A stretch of 64,000 bases of DNA from positions 1 to 64,000 of the forward strand of contig VYZI01000493.1 of NCBI GenBank assembly GCA_013397695.1. Direction: 5' to 3'. The position numbers were made by a program, and so were the translations under genes. The notes under the pieces were generated by a model. The model was not told the DNA's origin and made no database searches. It was given only the letters and a program-made list of their open reading frames with translations. Positions 27,001-36,500 of the stretch are shown here, in pieces; position 1 is the stretch's first letter, and the number at the start of each line of letters is the position of its first letter. Source of the DNA: Centropus unirufus. Lineage: Eukaryota; Chordata; Aves; Cuculiformes; Centropidae.

Positions 27001-30000
27001 GTTCAGGTGTAAAGTGAAAGCCTTTCTTCCTCTGCCTGTCCCAATTGGTGCTGCATCTGTTTGCTTTATATTGTTTAAGAGCCTCTTGCACAAAATATCC
27101 CGAGTCCCATAACATTCATTTTAGCAACAGTGTATTTGAAGTCTGAATATCCCACCTCTGTAAAACATAAGCTCCTGGTAAGCATATCTGGCTGCCTGAA
27201 GTTTTGGAGGTTGTGTTTTATTCAAGAAGTTTGAGACACTTAATGCTGTGGACGAAGTTTTTGTGGATGGGTATGGTGGTCTGTCCTTCCCACAGTGCTG
27301 AGTGTGGGGCTGCAGGCAGTCTGCTCTGTTGAGGGGGATGGAGAGCAGGGATCTGTCTCTTCAGGGACCTGGAAGGGACCTAGAAGAATCCTTGATGAGG
27401 TGGCAAACTGAGTCCATCTCATTTAAGAGAGCATCAGAGTAGTTACCAAACCCAGCTCCAGCTGTTCAGTCTAATTCTTGTGGACTGGTACAAATTCTCT
27501 AACTCTGAACAGGGCCTCATTTAGAAAACATTTTAAAACCATCTTTAAGCAGTATTTTGGATTGGAAACCAATTTAATATTAAACATGCAGAATGAGATA
27601 TAAAAAAGGGTCCCATTTTGCATATAGAGACATCTTTGAAGGATCTGTGTAACATGCCAACCTATTCTGTGCTGCTTCATCTACAGCAGACCAGGTAGGT
27701 GCTTTTCTGGCCATTTATGCTGTGGGACTGAAAGCCAGTACCAAGCAGGAACAGGAGTGTTGTTTCTATGGAGCCTCTGTGGTCCGGCTGCTTCCTAGAA
27801 AGCAAACCTTAGGATGCCAGAAAGAGGAACGGTTCCCTGGAAGTTTTAGTTGAAAAGCGTCACTAACTTCTGACGCTCCTGTCGTGTTTCATGCTGCTAG
27901 GGCTGTGCATGAGGTCTGATAAGTAGCTGTATTTTAATGCTTTGACTGTGGAACTGTCTTACAGCGGGACTGAAATGCCCCTGGGAGAGATTCAGCTGAC
28001 GGTGCGCTACGCTTCCGTCCGGCAGAGCCTCGTCGTGCTGGTGAACGGCTGCAGGTAACACTGACGATTGCTTGCGCAGGTTTGTAAAGGAAATGAGAAA
28101 GGCTCTCTGAGGTTGCGTCGGACACTCAGCAAAGGCAAAGCAGAACCATAGGCAGCAGTGGCTGCCCAGCAGAGATGCTTGAGCGTTGGCTGACTTCGAT
28201 GTATGCAGCCTGACCAGGCCCAGGCAGGTGGAAACCACCAGCTCTGCTTAGTGCCAGTAGCAGAGATACTTCAGCTGTCATCCACCCAAAGCTTGCGCTG
28301 AACAACATTGACAACTGATGCGTGTCTTGGGATGTCATGACAGGCATCACAACAAGGACTGACACCTATCCCTGACTTCATAAACGTTCATTTAGGAACT
28401 CCAATAAGTGACCACATGGTCAGTAATGAAAATTTTGCTAAACTTCACATCCTTTCATTTCCTTATGTTTTAACTCCCAAGATAAAAGCTTTTGGCCCAT
28501 GAACCCACAAAGGGTGGATGAGTGTAAGAGTCCGTGGGAGAAGTTGCCTTGCTTGTCAACTCTATTTCTTTCAACAGAAACCTAGTACCCTCTTCCAATC
28601 GTGGAGTAGATCCATATGTTCGTATATACCTGCTTCCAGATAGAAGATGGACAAGCAGGAAGAAGACTTCTGTGAAGAAAAAAACTCTGAACCCCCAATA
28701 TGATGAAAAGTAAGAAAATTAATGCCAATTGCTGCTGGAACAGTTAGGCTCTCTGCGTAAAGGGCTCACAGAAGGTAACGCTCCTGTGGTGCCCAAGGTC
28801 TGTCTTATGTGAACACTCACAGGTGCTGCCTGTCCTCTTGAAGGAGGGCACACCTTTTTCCCACCCCTTCCTGTGATCCTGGCAGATGCAGGATGCCTTG
28901 TTTTTTAGTGCACAGCCCCCTACCCATGTTTAACTCCCTGTCATTATAGAGGCAATCTTTCCATTTGGGTACCTCACAAAGCCTGCTTCTCTTTGCCTGA
29001 TGCTTGTTCTGACATGTTTCCAGAAGTCAAAGGCGGAAATAAGAAGTCGTTCTTCGGGTTGTCCCAAAACTCCTGGGATCATTTACCCAGTGTGCTAGCC
29101 AGTAACACACAGAGGCGATGTATAGAGCTGGCGTAAAGTGAGGTGCTGGCCGAGTCATCTCACAAAGCCACCACACCTCAAGGACATTTCACACTGTATT
29201 TATCCTATTCTTCATTTACAAGGTTCTGCCCATAATTACATCTGATTTACATTTATTGCTTATCTATCTTATTAATTAATACTCTAGCTTACTGACCAAT
29301 ACCATCCTTGTTTGCTATGCAAATTAGCTGCACCTGCTCCCTAGTGTCCAGATTCTGAGTCCCATCTTGCGTTGGTAGTCAGCAAGGTGGAGTCACGATG
29401 CCCCTCACCAAAATTACCTTTGTCCCAGTTCCTTCAAAAATTCTGCTGAGGTCATGGCAGTTGGCAAACCATCAGCTTGGGACCCTACTGAGACAATGGT
29501 CTTCCTCTTGGTTTAGTCAGGTCTCTTGGGTTAGTCAGATCTCTTGGTTTAGAAGGCCTTCTATGTTCTTCTCATTTACCATACACAAAGGAAGCTTAAT
29601 TACTTTCTACAAATCATTAACAGGTGCTAACCTGACTTGGTGAGCTTATAAGCAGCATTATCGGGTTCATACTTTCAATTGTATTTTTTACATTTGTTTC
29701 CCTTATGGATATTGTCATTGGGACCTGGTGGGAGCAGTGTAAAATGCTCCCATCTCTCTGCTGACAGGGACACCTCCACAGTTTTGCCACGTGTGCTTTG
29801 TGTAAAACCAAACACAGTAATGCTAAGACACAGAGCGCTTCTGGGAGGTGGTTTTAATCCTGTATTTAGAGGAAGGAGTACTCATGTGAAAACAGGTGCA
29901 GATTGGGTGATCCCGAGTGACTCAGGTTTGTCCTACTTTAGATCCTTTCTGCCTCAGTATAGGTCAGAAATGGAGAAAAGACTTCAGAATATTTCATGTT

Positions 30001-32133
30001 GGCACTCAAAACGCTAAAGATGTGCCTTTTGCTTCTGTCTGCTCTTGTGTGCTCCACTGATCCGGTGCCAGCACGGCTGTTGGGAACAGCACCTTTTTCT
30101 TCAGCCTCAGTATTGAGGCATCCTGTACCGCCTCAGTTAAGTACAGGAGACTGAGCAATACTTGGCTCCAGAACACATGACCTGTTCTGCAGCTCTGACT
30201 TGAGGGAGAGCTATTCATGTGGGCAGAACTTTAATGACTTAGCGTAGACAAAACTTACTCGACACTGGATGAGCTGAGCCAGAGGCATGAGTTGGAGCCA
30301 TTAAGAATTTAATTGCCACGGGTTTCAACCTTTGTCTTCTCTTAATGTGGTACAAGCCTGGTTTGTAAACTTGGGGGGTGGCTCAGCTACTTCCTCTGAG
30401 TAATAAAGCTTGCATGGAAAACACGCTGATCATCCATGAAGGAGGAGCACTATGGTAAACAGCATTTCATCATGGATGCGTGTTTTCCTCTTCCCTCCTG
30501 GCATGGTGGAGTGTTTTTGTCTTCCATGAGGCCTGGAAGAGATTTCTTACAGTGTGAGTAAAATCTCACTCTAGAATTCCTTTTCCTGTGTCTTCCTTCC
30601 CGTTAAAATTCTGATGCTGTGTTCTCACTGTATTCTGGCCATCAACACTGACAGGATTTAAATTTTTGGCTAAAGTCTCTCCTTTCAAAACTTCTAGGTT
30701 TGAATTTTTTGAATCTTTGGAAGATGTCAAGAAAAGGACACTGGACATTGCGGTGAAAAACAGCAGGCCGTTCATTTCCCAGGAGAGGAAGGAGCTGGGA
30801 AAAGTAAGTTTAAAGCTACAATCCTGATTTAATAGAGCCGACCAGCCTGGGTGGCTCCTGTAGTCCTGAAATGCAGTTCTAGCAACCGAGCCTTAGTAGT
30901 GGGACCAGCAATTTGGAAACAGCTTCTTCTGCCAGGTTTTCCTGTGAAATCAACATGAAGCTGAGAAAGTAATTTGATTAAAACCCAGCATTTGTTACTG
31001 AAGCTTTTAAGCTTTCTGTGAAGAGCAAACTGTAATCTCGTCATAAATTTCCAAGTAGTGCTACTGGGAAACTGAGCTGCAGCCCTGGAACTTGGCAGTG
31101 GGTCTGACTGGGGAGGAGTGGGAGCTTGACTGATTAATTTGTACACTGAATACCAAAACGTTGCTTTTTAAAGGTGCGGATTGACTTGTCCCAGGAGGAT
31201 TTAATAAAAGGTTTTGCACAATGGTAAGTTTTCATCTCCATCCCTTCAAACCCTGCCCGTTGCTTTGCTGGGGGATTGGGGCATGCTGTTGGAGCACTGG
31301 AAAACGGCCTGTGTGTTCTAGTGAGCAAGGGTATTTGACCTGCAAATGCAGGACTAACTTGAACCCAGCTGGTTGTTTTATCTAAGTTGTGTGTTAATCC
31401 AGCAGCTGATGCAATACCTGCCCTGCAAAACAGATTTTAATAAGAGGCCTGCGTGTCAATTATAGCCTTCGGCATATTTTAAGTTACCATAAAAGCCACT
31501 GGGACACAAAAGTAAAGAATCATGTTTATTAAAGTAACCTTGCAACAAATTTCAACTTGGATACAGATCTCAACTAAATTAATGCTCTGATCAGCAATTT
31601 ATGTATAGATGATAAAACTTTAATTACAAAGCATTTATAGAAACTATTATAATAAAAGGCACAGTTTGGCTTGTGTGTTCGTTGTTGTCCAGATGGAAAC
31701 GTTAAGCATTGGTCTGAGGCAAAGATTAGGAACGGGGTGGTTTATTTTCTTTCTATGTCTGTAGTTAATGGCAGTGGTTCTTCCTTCTTTCTCCTTCAAT
31801 GGAGCCCAAGGAATGTGGCGTGGGTAGTCCAGGAGGTTGCCACCCACACATGCAGCAAGCCAATACTGGCCAGAAGCATAGGAAAACCCAGTTCCCCATG
31901 TCCAGCTTGCATCTCTTGTGTAAGGATGTAGGAGAAAAATGATGCATCCTGGTGGAGAACTGAAGTTTGAAGCCATCTCTGAAGCCTCCTCTACAAGCTG
32001 CCCACAAAGTACAATAAAGCAGCCTATGTTCTGTGGTGCCAGTTAAAACTTTGAAGTCTGGAAGTACTCTAATGCCTGATTGTGCTTGTCTTGTAGGTAT
32101 GAGCTGACAAGGAGCAGACGCAAGAAAAACTGA
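6125..32133 (+). CDS. ESYT3: Extended synaptotagmin-3 (ESYT3), 22 coding exons, 5' end missing
   Basis: ESYT proteins are ER-anchored tethers. Their SMP domain carries glycerolipids and their C2 domains bind Ca2+ and phosphoinositides at the plasma membrane. Spliced exons: 6125-6166, 7000-7134, 7624-7700, 13162-13228, 13818-13907, 14956-15011, 17902-18022, 18966-19139, 19673-19755, 20446-20494, 21151-21240, 22065-22127, 22222-22290, 22951-23016, 24330-24416, 25233-25382, 26376-26818, 27965-28054, 28578-28709, 30698-30803, 31174-31223, 32097-32133. All junctions are GT-AG, phases agree throughout, and the sum is 2277 nt (758 residues plus stop). Human ESYT3 has 886 residues; the deficit matches the missing N-terminal membrane exon. 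ESYT3 rather than ESYT1 or ESYT2 is chosen from three C2 domains, the linker ending SLPSSCFEL, and the neighbours CEP70 and FAIM. The C terminus is a basic tail, RSRRKKN. Confidence 0.95.
6426..6478. repeat. Degenerate TATG/CATA microsatellite
   Basis: Alternating pyrimidine-purine TG, TATG and TATA steps in the ESYT3 intron between the exons at 6125 and 7000. It also forms an imperfect palindrome (TATATATGTATG versus GTATATATACATA). Confidence 0.7.
8922..9006 (+). repeat. Six-copy TGATGYAAT motif cluster (degenerate ~12-bp tandem repeat)
   Basis: TGATGTAAT occurs at 8922, 8949, 8959, 8971 and 8983, and TGATGCAAT at 8998, with related TTGATAATGTAAC between the first two. The spacing is mostly 10-15 bp, consistent with local tandem duplication. 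The 9-mer fits the published C/EBP-ATF response element consensus TGATGNAAN, but function here is only inference. Confidence 0.75.
10987..11400 (-). mobile_element. CR1 LINE fragment, 3' end, reverse orientation
   Basis: It begins AGAATCATAGAAT (reverse complement of the CR1 3' tail) and follows typical CR1 order: TTGGAAGGGACCT, TCCTTGTCCTGTCAC, GCTGAACAATACCAACTCTCTCA, and CCATGTCCTTCTTGTGTTG. Similarity fades after about 11400. It is a 5'-truncated copy, as is usual in birds. Confidence 0.9.
17609..17779 (-). mobile_element. CR1 LINE fragment, 3' end, reverse orientation
   Basis: It starts AGAATCATACAATAATTTAG and continues TTGGAAAAGACTTTTGAGTC, then the CR1-type block ending GGGCAGCCTGTTCCAATGCT. 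It lies about 120 bp before the ESYT3 exon at 17902. Confidence 0.88.
18966..21240 (+). CDS. ESYT3: ESYT3 exons for C2A (4 exons)
   Basis: Exons 18966-19139, 19673-19755, 20446-20494 and 21151-21240. The domain opens GVLRVHLLEAENL. Candidate Ca2+ ligands are the Asp residues in VQKDSF and KSDPY (loop 1) and the Asp-rich LYDEDPDKDDFMG (loop 3). It ends with WFPLSKTTSGHLHLKLEWLS, typical of ESYT C2A running into C2B. The loop aspartates are all present, so Ca2+ binding is likely retained. A CR1 copy lies in the intron after 19755. Confidence 0.95.
19834..20096 (+). mobile_element. CR1 LINE fragment, 3' end, forward orientation
   Basis: It runs from GGGATAATGTTTTTAAGGTG through GGTTGCCCAGAGAAGACATG and CTTTAAGGTCCCTTTCAACC to CCATTCTATG. 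It sits in the ESYT3 intron between 19755 and 20446. Confidence 0.93.
20746..20777. repeat. TATG microsatellite
   Basis: A short (ATATGTATGT)n-like run in the ESYT3 intron after exon 20446-20494. Confidence 0.65.
22065..25382 (+). CDS. ESYT3: ESYT3 exons for C2B (5 exons)
   Basis: Exons 22065-22127, 22222-22290, 22951-23016, 24330-24416 and 25233-25382. The translation starts KGLSTAILIVYLDSAFNLP, as in ESYT C2B. It continues with a Lys-rich insert (CGAKKIKNNKYLKK), SSFVLLTVGSKTQKSK, SKDPTWGQAFTFFVHNA and IKDKDRDSVLGSSVV, ending MTLDQRFQLDHSSSDSFIKM. Loop 1 lacks the usual Asp pair, so Ca2+ binding by C2B is doubtful, as generally reported for ESYT C2B domains. Confidence 0.94.
25799..26257 (+). 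mobile_element. CR1 LINE fragment, forward orientation
   Basis: The copy includes GGGGGCCACGAAGATGAATG, GCACCTCCCCTACGAAGACA, AGGTTGCCCGAGAAGTCATG and the terminal AACCCAAACCATTCTATGAT. It ends 118 bp before the acceptor of the ESYT3 linker exon at 26376. Confidence 0.93.
26376..26818 (+). CDS. ESYT3: ESYT3 C2B-C2C linker exon, 443 nt
   Basis: The exon encodes 147 residues rich in Glu, Pro, Ser and Ala, predicted to be disordered. It starts TLNVEEPDPQRIKAG after the C2B end and finishes SITSLGSLPSSCFEL before splicing (CTTCATAA|GTAGGT) into C2C. The equivalent human linker is also poorly conserved except for the same SLxSLxSSCF element, which is the best support for ESYT3 identity. A 143-codon open frame on the opposite strand is a shadow of this exon. 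Confidence 0.93.
27965..32133 (+). CDS. ESYT3: ESYT3 exons for C2C and the C terminus (5 exons)
   Basis: Exons 27965-28054, 28578-28709, 30698-30803, 31174-31223 and 32097-32133. The translation begins GEIQLTVRYASVRQSLVVLV. It continues SNRGVDPYVRIYLLPDRRW, then the basic patch SRKKTSVKKKTLNP, FEFFESLEDVKKRTLDIAV and VRIDLSQEDLIKGFAQWYEL, and ends RSRRKKN-stop. The basic patch matches the PI(4,5)P2-binding C2C surface that targets ESYT2 and ESYT3 to the plasma membrane. The stop codon is TGA at 32131-32133. Confidence 0.95.
29070..29640 (-). mobile_element. LTR-like interspersed repeat in an ESYT3 intron (tentative)
   Basis: This AT-rich block differs in texture from its surroundings. Read on the minus strand it has promoter-like elements: an octamer ATTTGCAT, then a TATA-type GGATAAATAC, then a GC-richer tail. 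One edge carries three ~18-bp tandem copies of a TCTCTTGGTTTAGTCAG-like unit (about 29502-29555). No internal retroviral coding sequence is seen, so at most it is a solitary LTR. Exact ends and target duplications could not be fixed. It may be another repeat class. Confidence 0.3.
30416..30488 (+). other. Intronic inverted repeat: 19-bp stem with a 5-nt bulge
   Basis: GGAAAACACGC (30416-30426) pairs perfectly with GCGTGTTTTCC (30478-30488), and ATCCATGA (30432-30439) pairs with TCATGGAT (30470-30477). A 5-nt bulge (30427-30431) lies on the left arm and the loop is 30 nt. It lies in the ESYT3 intron between 28709 and 30698. Confidence 0.7.
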
Positions 32134-32931
32134 TTTCTTCGCATGTACAAAAGTCACTGATTTCTCAGCTCTATATGAATGTACATATCTCCTTTGTAAT
32201 TAATGTGTTTTGAACAGTCAGCTGCATATTTGAAGCAGTCTCTGGCTCAGGACATGTAAATTTAATGATCCTACTCAGAGATGAGTTCTCACTGAAGTAA
32301 AACAACCAACCAAATGCGCACTTTGGGAATAATTTGTCCCCAAATACTAAGTCCTTTATTTTTACTGTTGCTGGCACATCTCCCCCAAAGAACCTTTAAG
32401 TAGGAACACTCTCATAAGGAAGTGGTGTACCTGGAGCTATTTCAGACTGTCAGCCAAGAGTCATTACTTTTCTTGGCAGCCTCATTTCTCCAGGACCCTA
32501 TTCATGTGGTTTTTAACATGAAAGCATTGTATTTTGAAACAAATACATTTTTAATCAGCATTCTCCACCTGCAGGGCTACAGCATCCGTTGAAAGATGCT
32601 GTTTAAGGCTCCAATAGCAATCATTTTTTTTTGGAGAAACTAAGAAATGGCTTCTGCTGTTCAGAAGTTCCTTGGCAGATTGTGGCTGCAGGTTTGTACA
32701 TAGGGAGCTTCCAAAGGCAGGGAGATTTGTTTACCCAGATGTCATTTAAGTTTTAGTTCATGATGCCTTAACACCTTTTGTTCTTTGTTAACTACATTTC
32801 AACACCTTGTAAACCTTCATCTTCAAGAGTGCTGCCTGAGGAACAGCAGAGTTTTATAAACTAAGCTTTATTAATAGCAGAGCAAAATATACCAAAATAT
32901 TTTTGGAAGCTTGGTGTACTTGTTTCTGTAC

Positions 32932-32937
32932 AATAAA
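32932..32937 (+). terminator. ESYT3: ESYT3 polyadenylation signal AATAAA
   Basis: AATAAA in GTACAATAAACTTC, about 800 bases after the ESYT3 stop codon. No other gene intervenes, so 32134 to about 32955 is taken as 3' UTR. Confidence 0.6.
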
Positions 32938-33449
32938 CTTCTAACTGTCTTGCATAAGACACTTGATCTGTGCCTTTCTAAAACAGACTTTCGAAATAGG
33001 ACTGTGGTAGCTTCACATCCCTGCTGCACAAGAACACATAAATCACCACCTGAAGCAAGTTTCAGCTATTTTTGGCTGGGACTACATTCATCAAGTCTGC
33101 CTCAGTCCCTAACCAGAAAGAATACTCACTGAGTGACAATGCGCTTGCATCCCATGTTTATCTGAAGATATAACCAGCATTTTAAAATAGGCTCTCCAGA
33201 AAACAAGATAGACCAAGGATGAAAATATGATGGCTACGGCAGCTTAGAAAGGAACACCTTTCTCCTATACTTGCTGTATCAGCAACATTCAAAATGGTCA
33301 GCAGTTACAGTATGTTCAGTTTCTGAGACTGATAAAGAGTTAATCGGTTTGCTCTCTTGGATTTAGTAGACCAGATTAAAAAAGCCTTTTTAAAGTCATT
33401 TTAAAGTGACCATGAAACAAAATTTAAGGAAAACAAAAGAAGTTTTTTT

Positions 33450-33455
33450 TTTATT
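33450..33455 (-). terminator. CEP70: CEP70 polyadenylation signal AATAAA (minus strand)
   Basis: TTTATT on the plus strand reads AATAAA on the minus strand, 120 bases past the CEP70 stop. With the ESYT3 signal at 32932 the two convergent transcripts end about 0.5 kb apart. Confidence 0.55.
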
Positions 33456-33574
33456 TATGTCAAAAAACCTGAAACTGTTGCTGAGGGTAACAGGGTTTGG
33501 AGGTAGCTGTAACATCACAAACATCAACAAGTGCATGCACAGGTAAGAAAACTTGCTCAAGACCAGAGCAACTC

Positions 33575-36500
33575 TTAACTAGCCACCAACTTCAAATTCT
33601 GCACAGTAGGTAAAATATCCTCCAGGTTATTGATCTCTGAAACAGATCGGAAAGCAAAACCTGTAAGGCATGTGGACCGAGAACATACGCACATTCAGCC
33701 AAATTTTTAACTTAAATGTTAGAAATGCAGCTGGTGAATGAACTAAAGTCCTCACACCCGGTAATGCTTTGGGGAAAAACTGAAGTTAGCTTGAGTAACA
33801 CAACTGAAAAAAATGCAACCCTATTTTCAACAAAAAAAAGTATTTTGGCCACTTGAGGAAAGCTGGAAAGAGGAGGAGAGCAAGGCAAAAATCTGCACCT
33901 TCCTTCACATCCTCCTTGTGTTTTAGCACTCCAGGAGGAAACAAAACATGTGTGGACTATTTCAAGTTTTAAGGGGAAGATAATTACAACTGCTGCAACT
34001 ATTACTCACCTAGAAGATAGAGCAAATCTTGAACGAGAGCTTGAAATGGTGGAAAGAAGCTCTCATGTTCTTCTAGCTTATGGATTATACTGAAATGTGC
34101 AAGTGAGACTGTCAGATAAAAGGTGCAATGACATTTTAAGTTTATCTCCTTGGCTGTTTTGTCATACATGACTTTCTGACAACACTGCTACTTAGTAAAC
34201 ACGTTCTCCCGTTCTGAAACCCGCAGCCAACAAGCATTTGCAGTCAAAAGAGGATCTCCAATTTCACTATTCATGCCCTATACACATCTCTTCCTCCTCA
34301 AATGGCACCAGGTAATTTTTGGACTGGCACTCTAGTCTATGTATGTTAAATATACTGCCTGGGGGTGGCTGATGTAACTGCCTCACCGGGAGCAAGGAAG
34401 GGTTTATAAGCAGCTGTTCTCTAGCCTAAACTGTAGAGTGCAGAAAGGTCAGGGAGTTGGTATCATTAACTCAGCGTGTGGCAGGCTCGCCACCTGCTGC
34501 AATTCATTTTTAGTGTGTTCGCAGAGGCCACACCAAATGCAAGCTCTCACAGCCTGGTACCGAGTACCTGTATGGTGTCATCTGTTTGATGATACAACAG
34601 GATTTGTCCAGTTCCCAAAATAGCTGTAGGCAGCCTGAGGCACACGTTCTCTTAGCAACTCATACCCTTTCACGTTACAGCGGAAACCTTGCCCCTCTTT
34701 CTCCTCCCCACTCACATGCATAATTTGCTTTGTTTCCTCAGGAAACACATCCTTATTGAGGCTTATTTGATCCCCTTATCCATGCAAACTAACAGTGTTT
34801 TGGAACCTTCTGGCCTTAATTTTTGTCTTTGCCAGCTTTATTCTTTTGGAAGCGTTCAAGATTTGCTTCCTGTAGGACTGCAGTACCACCTTTACTCTCA
34901 CAGCTCACCAACTTTGTAACATAATTGAGGTTTCTCTCAGTATTGGTTTTAGCTGGTTCTCTCAATTACTAAATGGGATGCTTGGAGATTGGTCACCAAT
35001 GGAATAGCCCCACATACCTATGGATGTCTTGGGTCCCCAGAAGCTGCTGTACCTGCTCAGTCACGTTCTCATTAATGAGGTCACGCAGTTTCCCAACAGT
35101 ATCCACTACCACAGTGGGTGGAGCTGAACTGTCTGTGGAAAAACAAACACTCTGTGTTTCTTAGAACAATGCTAACAGGAAAGGATTTTAGACACAATCC
35201 AATTCCTGCAGGTGCCCAGGTTTGATCCGCTTTGATCATGCAGTTCCCTCATTCACAGAAAACAAAGTGCCTGTGGTTAGACCTAAACTAATGTGAGCTG
35301 GGAACGGTGAATCTCTCAGCAAGCCTTTAGTGGCTGAAAAACTTCCCAGAGCTGTGTATTTTCACACCAGGGATGGTATTGAAGTGCACCCTACAGAGAC
35401 AGTGGAAATCAGAGGGGGTTAATTCCTTAGGTTCCTGTAACAAAGCAACAGCTCAGTGTCAGGCCTAGGCCAACAAAGGCCTTGCTCAATAAATACTTTG
35501 TTAACAGCCAAAGCTTGCTTTGGTACTGAATTTTGCCTGCTTTGACTGAAAACAACAGGCCTCTTGTCCTGTCCTCCCTCAATTTCTGAAGAGCTATGTT
35601 TAGAGAAGGCATCCTCAGAGCTCCAGTGGTTTGTCATTATTAGGGAAACATAAGGTTTCCTGATCTACTGTGCTGGCTAGAAGGCTGCTTCCCACTTCCT
35701 GAATGAGGCTCGGAAGACATTAGCAGCCCCAGAGCCTTGCTTTTAGACCCTACAGCATGGCCAACCCTTTAAATCCAAAAGCAGCAGCAGCTGCTGCCAG
35801 TATAAACTGGAAGAAAAGGGGGACTGGGAAGTAACTATGTATGGCTTCAAGTACTAGCACTTAGTTTTGGACATTCAACAATTTTACCTTTAGCAGCAGC
35901 AGAAGGAAGTTTCTGAGGACTGGACATAATTACACTTTAAATTAATTACCGAGTATAAATTCACAGCGAAGGTTAAGTATTTTTTCTAAACTTGCTACCT
36001 TTGAAGTACAGAATGAAAGATGGTCAAGAATTACAAAGTCAGCCCACAGGAAACAAAGCTTTGCAAAAAACAAAAATTTAAAATTCCATTTCCTCTCTTT
36101 CCTTTCTTCTGCCTCCCTGCTAGTCCTCAGCTGCTGCTAAAGGCTTACAAATAATGGAGTTTTGCTATTTAAACTCCCAACTGACAGCAACCTATTTTTA
36201 TCTTCCCAGTAAATACACCTAGTTTACTCATTTCTCAGCATCTCAATGTATTTTCGATTAAGAGATCAGCCTTTCACTTGTCTTCTTCCTTTGGAAATGG
36301 TCTGAACAAGTCGTAGAATCATAGAATGGTTTGGGTTGGAAGGGACTTTAAAGATTATCTAGTTCCAACCCCCCTGCCATGGGCAGGGACACCTCCCACT
36401 GGATCAGGTTACTCAAAGCCTCATCTAACCTGGCCTTGAACACCTCCAGTGATGGGGGAGCCACAGCCAGGGCCTCACCACCCTTAGAATAAAATATTTC

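Noticed and set aside
6125..32133. Assignment as ESYT2 or ESYT1
   Set aside because: ESYT1 has five C2 domains. The linker end SLPSSCFEL and the CEP70/FAIM neighbours point to ESYT3 rather than ESYT2.
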